DNA from: Mactromeris polynyma
Lineage: Eukaryota; Mollusca; Bivalvia; Venerida; Mactridae
DNA length: 64,000 bases
NCBI GenBank assembly: GCA_032209605.1
Contig: JASFXZ010000003.1
Span: 34,560,762 to 34,624,761 of the forward strand
Direction of reading: 5' to 3'
The notes beneath the pieces are model-generated. The model was not told the origin of the DNA. It searched no databases and saw only the letters and a program-made list of their open reading frames with translations. The first letter of the stretch is position 1; each line of letters begins with the position of its first letter. The position numbers were made by a program, and so were the translations under genes. Positions 52,905 through 63,370 of the stretch are shown one piece after another.

Positions 52905-53769
52905 ACCACACCCCATCTGATATTTTCTTTTTTCCTGTGTTGAAACAAAATGGTGTCTGAACGTACATTTGACTCGCTAAGGGAAAGAGTTTCCAGTGTT
53001 TTAAGTATGGCCCAATGGTAGACTACTTTTCATCAATCTGATAAGGACTTTAGAAGTTACAATATACGTTTCTGTTAAGGAAGAGTATTTTCAGGTATTA
53101 AATGAAAATGTTCGATAATACGAATGTCTTGTAATTTGTTTTATTAAGGCCCAGCAACAGACTTAAACGAACGTTCCTCGTATCACTGTCACGCAACAGA
53201 CAATCCAGCCAACTAAATTAAATGATTTACGAAATAAACTTTCAATCCACCAGAAACATTCTATTTAATATAATCTGACTATATTCCACTGATGTCCAAA
53301 TTGTCTCGCGGCTGTTAAACAACTGAGAGTGCACACTTAGTATAGACATGACAGTTCTTGTTACCGTTGAGACTTCCAGACACATTTGTTTGTGTTAATA
53401 TGATTTTCTTTTATGACGGTGATATGAATGCATGCAATCACACTTTTTCATATGTAATTGACGTAGAGACGTAACTTTGATCCTCCTGTGTGTCGCCAAT
53501 GAGTTTATGCAAACTTGAGAACGCATATCAAAGCAAGATAATGATTTTAAAAGTGCACTTTTTGAAACGTTGCCCAACGTGATGATGAAATTGTCTGGAA
53601 CAACTCTTCACATTGATAAGATTATACATTTTTTGAAGGTTGTTACTTACGAAGCAGTATAGTACGTAATGTATGTGGTTACATGGCTAATTTGTTTCAT
53701 ATGTATAACGTATTCAAATTTAAGCGACGCCATTGTTGACTCAGTTTTGACCTATGGTTACTGACTTTC

Positions 53770-53995
53770 CTGGCTTGTTCCGTGAAGATCCATCCATTCT
53801 ACTTTTCCCTCTTGCTGTCCCCCTAAATTATCCATAGTTGTTTTTGATGGTTGGACAGACTCCTTGCGCACCTATTCCAATACATGTTTACCCTTGCACC
53901 TCCTCAGTCCCTAATGTTTTGAAGTATGTTGCCCTAGTGCCTGTGCGATGAGGCCTTGGTAATGTATATGGCGTTCCCTGTAACAACTTAATATA
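53770..53995 (+). mobile_element. Short dispersed repeat, family 'TATGGTCGGCC', copy 4
   Basis: Contains GATCCATCCATTCTACTTTT, TTGATGGTTGGACAGACTCC, ATGTTTACCCTTGCACCTCC and GGCGTTCCCTGTAACAACTT. It interrupts duplication copy B. Copy A reads straight through the equivalent site at about 45345, so it was inserted after the duplication. Confidence 0.75.
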
Positions 53996-54696
53996 TCTTT
54001 CACAGAAAGTACGTCAAAGATAATACAATGTTTAAGATTGTGACGAAGTTGAATTATGTTTTACGAAACCTTGTGCGCTCGTCTTGCAATTGCATCTGCC
54101 GATTTAACATCTGTGAACGTTTATAAACAAATTTACCTGTCTGTCTTAATTGGTCTACGTATTTGTTCCTCAGGTATGTCTGTGTACTTAATGTCGTAAA
54201 AATCACACGGACGTTACGGAAATACGAGTATGTGTCATTATTGTCAAGTGTATTTTCTGCATCAGAATTCATAAGATGCATTATATTTTCAATTTACTTT
54301 TCAGTAAAGTACATTTCACTAATCTAGACATTAATTATTGCTTTTTTCTGTGATTATATTCATTTGTGACATAAATTTATACCATTTATTCGCTCGAGAA
54401 TTTGAAATATGTATAAATATGTAATATCAACAAAAGTTAGTCAATTCTAAGTTATAAAAAGTGTATGTATTATGTTTGGAGTTAACTTTGTTGTTATGCA
54501 TGCCAAAGGAATGGTAAATATTTACTATTACATTGTGTTCGCAGCTTGCAGTGGCAGTAGAATATTCCATAGTTGTAATTTTGCCAGAAAGTGTCATCAC
54601 TTAGTCTGAAACATAATCCATAATTATCAAGTAATTATGATCAATGGTTTACGTGTTAAATTATTGGTCTGGCAATTAAATAACGAACACAGAACA

Positions 54697-55465
54697 CTAT
54701 CAGTGTATATTCTATTATATGGCTATGCAATTTGGGGCTACGGAAATATAGATGTTATAGAAAGAGTACAATTAAAATTTCTTAAACATATTTTTCACCT
54801 TAAAGGTTACACTTCAAATTGTATAGTTTACGGAGAAACCGGAACAAAACCGCTGTCAGTTGATATTGAAACGAGAATCATATCATTTTGGGCCAAACTT
54901 GTGAATCCAATAAAAGTAAAATTGTCTTGTGATATTTAGGCTTTTTTTAACTCATTTTAATCACAGTCGATCATAACATTTTCAATGGATTGCTAAAGTC
55001 AAGGATATACTTATTGCATTCGGACTCATAAATGTATGGGAAAGTCATGAATTTCCGAATAGTAAATGGCTGATCGCAACTGTTAAACAAAAACTATCAG
55101 ATTTATTTATCAATCAATGGTATTCATCTTTAGAGAACTCTAGCAATTGTAACATTTATAAACTCTTTAAACGCACTTTTGGTTTTGAACAATATCTAGT
55201 TAAATTACAACCTGCATTCTTAAAATATATGATTAAATTCAGAACCAAAAATCACAAATTACCTACATCTTTATTCTTTATATTCTCCTCTCTCTCTCTT
55301 ATATGTATTGAATTGAACCTTTAGTATTAGAAATGTTACAGTCAATTACTTAACTATCATTCTGTCATTATGATTACCCTGTTATCTTTGTAATTAATTG
55401 TTTACCTCATTATGTCATGTATTGCATGGAATGAGTGAAATAAACTGAATTGAATTGAAAAAGTA
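54697..55465 (+). mobile_element. 5'-truncated LINE (non-LTR retrotransposon)
   Basis: The frame 54697-54939 encodes LLYGYAIWGYGNIDVIERVQ, then KPLSVDIETRIISFWAKLV. This is the conserved region after the catalytic reverse-transcriptase motifs in many invertebrate LINEs. A frame disruption at 54940 follows, and a second piece from about 54975 reads FQWIAKVKDILIAFGL and later LFKRTFGFEQYL, ending near 55320. The 3' end has GAGTGAAATAAACTGAATTG and short A-rich repeats near 55435-55465, typical of a LINE terminus. The catalytic core and endonuclease are absent and the copy is inactive. The left junction coincides with the end of the second segmental-duplication copy. The first residues of the apparent ORF (54637-54696) belong to that duplication, not to the element. 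Confidence 0.75.
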
Positions 55466-58174
55466 TGTTTCAAGCTATCGATGTGTAGAATTAATTGTTT
55501 TGAATACATGTAGTGGTTATTGAAGTAATGGTCGGATTTGGAGTTCCATTAAAGCAAGAACACATGCCTTTATAAATGTTCTGTACTTAACATAAAGCAT
55601 GGGATATTTTAAAATGAGTGATTAGTAAATAAATTCGTTACTTTACATTACCTTTTACCATTTTCATCTACATTTGTCTCGCTTTCTTCTTTGCTCTTTA
55701 CGCTTCGTGATATCACATGGTTTCTTTGATTCATGAGCGTAATATACACAGGATGAGATACATATTTCACCAAACCATAAACACATTGGTATGTTCATCT
55801 TTTAAGTAAATATTCGCACCAGGTACATATCATAACTCGTATCACACGAGAAAAAAACATTTGAACACTGATCTTTTCCAAACAACAACTCTCCTCTCTG
55901 TTGTCGTCTGTATGTACTGTAATCGTATATAGTTTACGTTTTCGGTGATTTAAATCATACAATGACGTATTTAATGTTCATGGTAAGTTCAATCGCGGGT
56001 ATTGCACTGACTGTGTTTACGTTTAAACGAGTCGTTAAGAAAGATTGTGTACAAAACGAATCTGTTATATTTCAGTTCTAAAATGAATACAATGGAACTA
56101 TTAATAGTCAAAAGAATGGCTTCATATTTAAACAGATACGGTATGATTAATTTCGTGTAGTATACTGTCAATATTTCTGAAACAAGTGGAGTTTAAAATG
56201 GATGTATATTTACAAACAGCAGTTTTGAAATATTTTATCCTAACATATATTATCAAACAACATGAACTATATAATGACCGCCCGAATAACTTTATACCAC
56301 AATAATATAAAACGTGCATCGACATTCCACAGTAATTATTTTCAAGGACAATATAACAGGCGTCAAAACGTAGTTTCGTTTGGCACTAACAATTTCATTT
56401 AACCGACTTTAAGCATCATTAACTTCAAACACTGTATTATATAAATAATTTAAGCATGGCAAAATTCAACGTACCAGGAAATATTTTATGGAACATATGC
56501 CAAGAGAACATGTGAGAGGTTCAGATGTTTTATTGGAGTTAACTTTTCATGCATTAATCGAATCTTAGGTTGTACAATAATAAGCTCAATCTATGTAATT
56601 ATTTAATGAATGTATATGGGCCTAATCAGCATGAACATTATAAGTCTGAAACCCAGACTTAGACTTTAAAACGTTAAATATATTTTTGCTCCAATGTTGT
56701 AAAAACAATATATATTTAAATAATAATTGGCAGAAGTGTACAGAGCGAAGCAGTCAGTATTCAGACAAAGTTATATTTGTTTAGATTCAATGAAAACAAA
56801 ATGCTGGTAAATATATATTTTGTACGAGTTCCAGACTTGAAGTGTTGTGAATAATGCCGCTGGTGTGCTTCTTAGTATATAACAACACTTGCCATTCTCT
56901 GTGTTCTACTTATATGTTCCGTCAACAGTACAGGTAGTAAATTATGTCTTACAAAATAAGAGTATCCTGAATGTTTAATAATTAATGATAACTTTTCATT
57001 TCCCAGGTTACAGGTTTGCACATTATGAGTGCATTTGCGAATGAATCTCCCTCTGCTTTTGCTTGTTTCCTTTTTTCACATTTTTTCTAATACAAGAACT
57101 CAATACAAAAAATCGGACGTATTTGTAAATATGAACAGCGTTATTTAAACTTAAGTCCAACAAACAGTGAATATTTTGCAACATGAAAGACATATTGTAA
57201 ACAGTCGATACAAATATCTTATGTAGTTTTTAATGTGATCTGGGTTGTCACATTTGTATTCAAACTATCTTTATGCATATATTTATTCTGTACTAGAGCA
57301 AGCTTTTTAGTTTAGATGGCAGTCCAATTATGTCGACAACGAAGCGGACATACTTCACAGACACACATAAATGAATCTAATGCGTAATGCATTCAACTAT
57401 TTATTTTAAAAACATCTCAATCAGACATGGATTGTTCTGGAGACATAACTATTTGCAGCAGACTTTGATAACACAATACAGCCGCCGATATAAAAGTACT
57501 TCCTAACAAGATCTTGCATTTTCTTGATGGTAATGATAACTCGAGTTCAACGTTATAATTAAATGTCTAAGGACAGTTAATAGATAACAAAAGTCAGGGA
57601 TATATTTAAATATATACTTGGCAACTTATACTTGTAAATGAATAGATTGTGACGTCCAATACTTCTTTCGAAATCGTCAACAACCTAAATGAACAGTATA
57701 CGATACTCTGGTATTAAAATGGATCAAACATCAGATACATATATTGAACATAACATGACAAGACCTATTATCATATTGAGGACAAAACTATCAGACAAAC
57801 GGAAAGCTTGTAGACGAAGGTATTGCATACAACAGTACATTGATACAGTATTGATACATTCAGGAAACAAATATGCTAATGCAAAGGCGCAACATGTCAT
57901 GTAAACGGATCATGTTTAGATGCACTGGTTAGCACGGAAGTAGCATTTGGCATACCTAAGTAATGCAATTTTGTTAGATTCAAATTAATAGGCAACCATA
58001 TACACAGGTGTTCAAGTGCATACGAAGTTTATAATTATGAGATATTTTCAGGCGATTATGTATTCAGACTGCTGGCACTCTTGTGCGAGTTTTTTAATAT
58101 TCTCAAAATAAACTGTTCATAATTATATAGTTTATGGTTTCCGCAGTCATCTACGCTATCGTTAGGTATGAGTA
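55466..58174. other. Non-coding stretch 5' of the receptor exons
   Basis: I searched this part for TM1-TM5 motifs of the receptor and found none. The frame 57689-57904 is followed by a possible GTAAAC donor, but it has no transmembrane segment. Confidence 0.45.
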
Positions 58175-58330
58175 ATATGGGGAGCGGTGGGGTAGTGGAT
58201 AATGTATGTGACGCTAATCCCCGACAATGTCACGATATTATAAGACACTGGTACAGTTTTTATCAGGTAGGGGACTCGATGGTGACTCTGACAAGCACTA
58301 GCTTTCATCAAAATGGAGCTTTAATAATCT
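58175..58330 (+). mobile_element. Degenerate SINE
   Basis: The head GCGGTGGGGTAGTGGATAA resembles a tRNA A-box region, but the B box is eroded. The tail GGGGACTCGATGGTGACTCT, ACAAGC and GCTTTCATC, then GAGCTTTAATAA, matches my recollection of a common mollusc SINE tail. Identification depends on that recollection. Confidence 0.5.
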
Positions 58331-59104
58331 GATCGCTGACTATATAGATATAGATGATGCATTGTAATATATTAATGGAGTTGTTCATATTCTTAAATTA
58401 CAAATCAATGTCCATTGCATATTTGTTTATACATTTTATAATTATTATCATATTATTTATCTTCGCCTGTTGGTAAGTGTGGTAAATTTGTTAAAATTGA
58501 AGACATTGTACATATGTCAGTAAGTGATATATAGTCAATCAAAGCGATTTGTATCCATGGGCGCTGTCAAAACGCGGAATAGTTAGTTTTTATGACACAT
58601 TATGGCAGACATATCAATGAAAATTATCTGTATATTTTCAAGTGTCAAAATATGCTTATCAGCAATGTTCAACAAGTTTAATCATTATTATTTTCGAGCG
58701 TATCACAAATTTCATTCATAATATCGTGTATAGTGACATCAGCTTCTATATCGATATTACTTGCTTAAAACAGATTGCATGATATAACACTGTATTTGAT
58801 AACTTTGTTAAGAACATGGTTAGCTATAATTACAGTTATCTGAATTGCATAAACTGCCAATTTTTTAATAACCAATTAAATACAGCCTTCTTTAACTAGC
58901 TTCTGTAATATGAGTAGGATTTATAAATTCCATAAATATATCATTTTAGTAATTACCTATGCATAAATCGAATCAAGATCTTAACCAAGATTTTATCAAA
59001 GCACCATAAGCGAGGCGACAATCAATCTTAATAGCAAATAATAATTACAGTAACTGTTGCGCTTAACTAAAAATACCACACACACACACACCAAATACAA
59101 TGGA
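58331..59104. other. AT-rich non-coding stretch
   Basis: Nothing recognised apart from the (CA)7 run at its right edge. Confidence 0.5.
59077..59091. repeat. (CA)n microsatellite
   Basis: Seven CA dinucleotides lie just left of the 34-bp minisatellite. Confidence 0.8.
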
Positions 59105-60360
59105 AATGTTCAATTACATTTCCGTATTCTTTGCTAGTCGTGTTCCATGATATTGCCGTATTCTTAGTCAACCGCGTTCAATAGTTTTTTCCGTATTCTG
59201 TGCTAATCGTGTTCAATTGTATTTCTGTATTCTTTGCCAATCGAATTCAATTGTATTTCTGTATTCTTTTTCAACCGTGTTTAATTGTTTTTTGTGTATT
59301 TTTTGCTGATCGTGTACACTTGCATTTCTGTATTATTTGCTGGTCGTGTTCGATTGTATTTCTGTATTCTTTGCTGGTCGTGTTCGATTGTATTTCTGTA
59401 TTCTTTGCTGGTCGTGTTCGATTGTATTTCTGTATTCTTTGCTGGTCGTGTTCGATTGTATTTCTGTATTCTTTGCTGGTCGTGTTCGATTGTATTTCTG
59501 TATCCTTTGCTGGTCATGTTCGATTGTATTTCTGTATTCTTTGCTGGTCATGTTCGATTGTATTTCTGTATTCTTTGCTGGTCGTGTTCGATTGTATTTC
59601 TGTATTCTTTGCTGGTCGTGTTCGATTGTATTTCTGTATTCTTTGCTGGTCGTGTTCGACTGTATTTCTGTATTCTTTGCTGGTCGTGTTCGATTGTATT
59701 TCTGTATTCTTTGCTGGTCGTGTTCGATTGTATTTCTGTATTCTTTTTTGGTTGTATTTCAGAATCTGTATTATTTGCCAATCGTGTTCAATTGTATTTA
59801 GTTACTCCGTTTTAGTCGTGTTCTACTGTATTCCTGTATTCTTTTTTGGTCGTGTTTAATTGTATTTCTGTATTCATTTTCATCAGTGTTCAATAGTATG
59901 TCAGTATTTTTTGCTGGTCGTGTTCAATTGTATTTCTGTATTCTTTGCTGGTCATGTTCAATTGTATTTCTGTATTCTTTGCTGGTCGTGTTCAATTGTA
60001 TTTCTGTATTCTTTGCTGGTCGTGTTCAATTGTATTTCTGTATCTTTGCTGGTCATGTTCAATTGTATTTCTGTATTCTTTGCTGGTCATGTTCAATTGT
60101 ATTTCTGTATTCTTTGCTGGTCATGTTCAATTGTATTTCTGTATTCTTTGCTGGTCATGTTCAATTGTATTTCTGTATTCTTTGCTGGTCATGTTCAATT
60201 GTATTTCTGTATTCTTTGCTGGTCGTGTTCAATTGTATGTCTGTATTCTTTGCTGGTCGTGTTCAATTGTATTTATGTATGTTTTGCTAATCGTGTTCAA
60301 TTGCATATCCGTTTTCTTTGCCAATCTTGTTCAATTGGATTTCCGCATTCTTTGTCTATC
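59105..60360 (+). repeat. 34-bp minisatellite upstream of the GPCR exon
   Basis: A tandem array with a 34-bp period and roughly 37 units, each containing GTATTTCTGTATTCTTTGCT. Two homogeneous blocks differ by one diagnostic base: units at about 59341-59745 carry GTTCGATTG and units at about 59915-60290 carry GTTCAATTG. Degenerate units lie between and at both ends. One unit near 60040 has lost bases. Because 34 is not a multiple of 3 and the unit lacks stops in several frames, long open frames appear in all three plus frames and on the minus strand (for example 59200-59859 and 59860-60489). These are products of the repeat and not genes. The array ends about 260 bp before the TM6 exon acceptor, so it is probably intronic. 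Confidence 0.95.
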
Positions 60361-60621
60361 TGGTTTGGTTATCACAATAAATATGAGATAATTGCATTGA
60401 GTAAGCTGAAACATGTTATGACTATTAACATCATGCATAATATATCATTTATAATGATAAAAATGTTCTTTTCGTATATCTTACTGTGATCATGAAGAGT
60501 GCAGAAAACTTTCACCATGTTAATGGTATCTCACCCTAACACTATGCGGACTATTGGTTGTATCAATCTTTGTTTTAAATACCATTTTATTGAGTTCATA
60601 CATGTGTGTCTATTATTTCAG

Positions 60622-60834
60622 GTAGTAAAGATGTTGATCATTGTAGTGGCAATGTTTGGAGTATGTTGGCTTCCCATTCATCTGTTCATGTTGATGTTAG
60701 ATTTCCACCCAGAAATAATGCATGAAATATCCGTGGAGTCACTGACCACTATATTTATAGTAGTACACTGGCTTGCCATGTCAAACAGTTTCGCCAACCC
60801 AGTCATCTATGGTTTCACCAATGAAAGCTTTAGG
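60622..60834 (+). CDS. Neuropeptide GPCR, internal exon (TM6-ECL3-TM7)
   Basis: This 71-codon exon encodes part of a rhodopsin-family (class A) G-protein-coupled receptor acting in the plasma membrane. It opens with basic residue K3 at the end of intracellular loop 3, then TM6 with the family motif CWLP at residues 15-18. A short extracellular loop 3 (about residues 27-38) follows, then TM7 with HWLAMSNS (49-56) and the hallmark NPVIY (59-63), ending in NESFR at the start of helix 8. The start follows a pyrimidine-rich tract and CAG acceptor (60619-60621), and the end abuts a GTAAGT donor. Both junctions are phase 0. The HWLAMSNS...NPVIYGF pattern resembles receptors for NPFF/SIFamide, tachykinin and leucokinin-type peptides, but the ligand cannot be assigned from this fragment. 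The ligand-binding TM1-TM5 part was not found. GPCR identity is near certain and the subfamily tentative. Confidence 0.93.
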
Positions 60835-61517
60835 GTAAGTCGTTAAACTAGTCGCTTTCTTATTGTAGAAAGTCATATACAGCATTACCTCTCCAGAGCA
60901 ACACAATTGCGGAGACGTTAATTTTAGCTTGTTTAATGGTTGTAGCTCTTGGGAGGTTCAACTGATAAAGTGTTAATATGCGAGGGAAATATTGATACTG
61001 TTGTTGAAGAAAGGTAGATGCTCGATAGGTATCTGCTTTTGGAGAGGTGGCATTGTATTTTAAAAAAGCATTGTGTAACAGTTCATTGTTGCTGCATTTT
61101 GGAATCGATCTTATTCAACAATTACAGTACTGGAAATCGACAATATTTTTAAACAATTTAACGTTGCGCTATTTTTGCAAACAACAAAATTAAACATAAC
61201 CAGGGGTGAGCAAAATGAGTGTATCGTCATATGAATTAGTAACCAGATTGGGTTGTTTATCTTTCGTTCGTCTATACTTTTGTGTTATAAACATGATGTT
61301 ATCTCCTTAGTACATACATTATTAATGTTCGTTTTTAAGCATACAATTTAACTGTATCGTACACTACACCTGATAATAGACTGTTCATAGTTATATCATC
61401 AGTAATAACTGGCATAATGTTTACAAAATATTCATTTACAAATTTTCATGTTTAATAGTTTATACTATATTACTGTTATATTTAAATATGTTATCTACTG
61501 TTTCTGTTATTATTCAG
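60835..61517 (+). other. Intron of the GPCR gene (GT-AG, phase 0)
   Basis: This 683-bp interval starts GTAAGT and ends TTATTCAG, separating the TM6-TM7 exon from the C-tail exon. It is AT-rich, has stops in all frames and shows no further coding sequence. An intron just after TM7/helix 8 occurs in several peptide-receptor genes. Confidence 0.85.
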
Positions 61518-61904
61518 GCGGACTTGATTACGTTATTTCATATGTGGTTTCCATGCTGTGTCTGTCTTACAAAAATGTTACCACGACACTCCAGTGGCTC
61601 CACCTATGAGACAGTGGTATTTCGACGTCAAAGTTTCTTTAAACAAACAACTAAAATAAACGGGAATTACAAAACAAGGGGAGTTAATCCAGCGGATAAC
61701 AAACAATACTCAAATGGACATCGACGGCGACAAGATTATGAAAACATCGGAAATGGAAAGCTTGGAGACAGGAGAAATAAAATACCAAATGATAAAGCTG
61801 GTCAAAGGGTGATATTAACCATGGAACGCGATTATATAACTCTACAACCAGTGTGTGGTTCGTCAGGCAGTGCCGTGTCCGAGCCTAGCAATGACGAGAG
61901 TTGA
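61518..61904 (+). CDS. Neuropeptide GPCR, terminal coding exon (helix 8 and C-tail)
   Basis: This last coding exon of the same receptor gives 128 residues and a TGA stop. It starts after a TTCAG acceptor (61513-61517) and continues the frame from the previous exon, so the join reads ...NESFR-ADLITLFHMW, a normal amphipathic helix 8. A cysteine cluster FPCCVC directly after helix 8 is a likely palmitoylation site. The rest is a hydrophilic tail rich in Ser, Thr, Lys, Arg and Asn that ends in ...SEPSNDES. It offers many possible phosphorylation sites for arrestin recruitment, which is inference from family behaviour. A longer frame extends upstream to 61488, but that part lies before the acceptor and is intronic. 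Tail sequence is poorly conserved in this family, so the exon is assigned by splice phase and helix 8. Confidence 0.88.
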   Translation, partial: ADLITLFHMWFPCCVCLTKMLPRHSSGSTYETVVFRRQSFFKQTTKINGNYKTRGVNPADNKQYSNGHRRRQDYENIGNGKLGDRRNKIPNDKAGQRVILTMERDYITLQPVCGSSGSAVSEPSNDES

Positions 61905-62637
61905 AATGTTCTATTGACTGATGATGACATGTGTTTAATTATGATGATAAATACCAGTGTGTGTACATTGTGATAACACTAGTTTGTGTGCAAGTGAAGT
62001 ATTCTTTTTTAAAGAAAAGACGTCCACGCACAGGATATTTTTGGAGCGGTCCTTTACTACGTGTAAACTTGTTAAATTAAAAACGAAACATATACATGTC
62101 ATATGCCATTGTTATCGAACTGTCAGATTTGATCGATAAACACTTTTCTGTAAATGAGAGATCAGCATCACCATACAGCATAATTCATAATCGTATTTCA
62201 ACTCAATGTATTACAATTTAATCTCGTATTTAACTTCATTTGCTCATGTACCATTGCCAAACAACAAGTCTTTCAAGTCCAGATGTACAATGCTTCATGT
62301 GTTTTGCCTGTTACTGATTATTTTGTATATAAATGTGTATAGTTATTGATTCATTTATGATATAAAGCTATTTAAAGTTCTTTAGATACAGTAGTTTATA
62401 AATGAATGTGTTGTGAACATAGTTTGAATTTATCTTTCACGCCGATTGTGAATATAGTATTAAACACAGAAGTCGCATGTCTTATATGCTGGTAAGGGCG
62501 TGTTACACACTATATAAGGCATACCAAAGCATCATACGCATTGTCTGAGATTTAAATGAGCCCGAAAAACAAAGCCAGATACTTCAGTTTGTCGGTGACG
62601 GATTTCAAAATATAAACGATTTACATTGCAAAATAAA
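61905..62637 (+). other. Probable 3' UTR and downstream flank of the GPCR gene
   Basis: No open frame of note follows the stop codon. The sequence is AT-rich. A canonical AATAAA lies at about 62632-62637, immediately before the repeat element that begins near 62641, and could serve as polyadenylation signal. No transcript evidence is available, so the 3' end is a guess. Confidence 0.35.
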
Positions 62638-62640
62638 AAC

Positions 62641-63100
62641 AAGAGGTCCATGATGGCTCTACTGGCTGGCTTTTTGCTTTTAAGCTCTTAGAAGGCATTT
62701 ATGAAAGCTCTATTGAGTACAAAAATCTCGCCAATTTCAAGGGCCATAATGCAGTCATGCGTGCACGAATCTGCCTTGTTTTCGATAACCAAGCTCGCAT
62801 AGATATCTAACTATTGTATAGGTTTGGTCAACATCGGATAATAAATCTCTATTAAAGCAATTTTTTACAATTTCAAGGGCCATAATCCAGTCATGCATGG
62901 GCGGATCTAGCTAGTAATCGAAAGAAACCGAGCTCTGATGGATAACTGACTTCTGTATAAGTTTGATTGAGATAAAATCCAAACCGACGACTTGTTCTTG
63001 ATCACAAGCAATTGTTAAAGACGCACGGGTGGACGGACGCATGGACGACGGACAACGCGCCCTCGCATAAACTCTTCTGTTCTTTGGCCAGTAGAGCTAA
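62641..63100. mobile_element. Dispersed repeat with short terminal inverted repeats
   Basis: GGCTCTACTGGC at 62655-62666 is inverted at 63087-63098 (GCCAGTAGAGCT, 11 of 12). Inside, a 27-bp segment containing TTTCAAGGGCCATAAT occurs twice (62734-62760 and 62870-62896, 26 of 27). The right part holds GGACGGACGCATGGACGACG. I recognise this arrangement as a very common bivalve repeat. It has no coding capacity and is followed within 40 bp by a SINE. Confidence 0.7.
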
Positions 63101-63130
63101 AAACGAAAGTTATGACGTCTCAATTCAAGG

Positions 63131-63370
63131 CCGCCTTGTAAGCTCAGTTGTTAGAGCGGGTGGCTATTATTCGGGATGTCCTGGCTGGACAGGTTACGCC
63201 TATCCGTGACTTTTGGCTACGATAATTTTTCCTCTACCTTTGATTCATGTGGTGAAGATGTTAACTGCTTGCGGAAGGATAAGCTAATACTGGTTAATGA
63301 TTAATTCCAGGAAAATACGGATTAGGTAAACTGACCGACATATACAAACAGTGAAACGAAATGTAAGTCC
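63131..63370 (+). mobile_element. tRNA-derived SINE with conserved central/tail domain
   Basis: The A-box region TAAGCTCAGTTGTTAGAGCG (63139-63158) and a degraded B box AGGTTACGCCTATCC (63191-63205) form a tRNA-like head. The body continues TTCATGTGGTGAAGATGTT, GCTTGCGG, ATTCCAGGAAAATACGG and TTAGGTAAACTGACCG. This order matches the widespread bivalve SINE tail that I remember as a Meta-type domain. A short open frame over the head (63012-63209) is fortuitous. Confidence 0.7.

Larger units (their letters stand above)
46855..54690 (+). repeat. Segmental duplication, copy B
   Basis: Second copy in the same orientation. Its extra length relative to copy A comes mainly from a 0.9-kb element (52000-52904), a 0.26-kb element (53745-54003) and a palindromic insertion (about 50877-50948). 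Its right end is cut by a LINE at 54697. Between the copies (45985-46855) lie two more short dispersed repeats. Confidence 0.9.

Noticed and set aside
57689..57904. Candidate upstream receptor exon (basic stretch followed by a GT)
   Set aside because: No transmembrane segment, weak splice signals and a stop codon just upstream. It does not fit intracellular loop 3 convincingly.
59200..60489. Long open frames (up to 219 residues) on both strands
   Set aside because: They are translations of the 34-bp minisatellite in different frames. The peptides are cyclic repeats of the same unit with no conserved domain.
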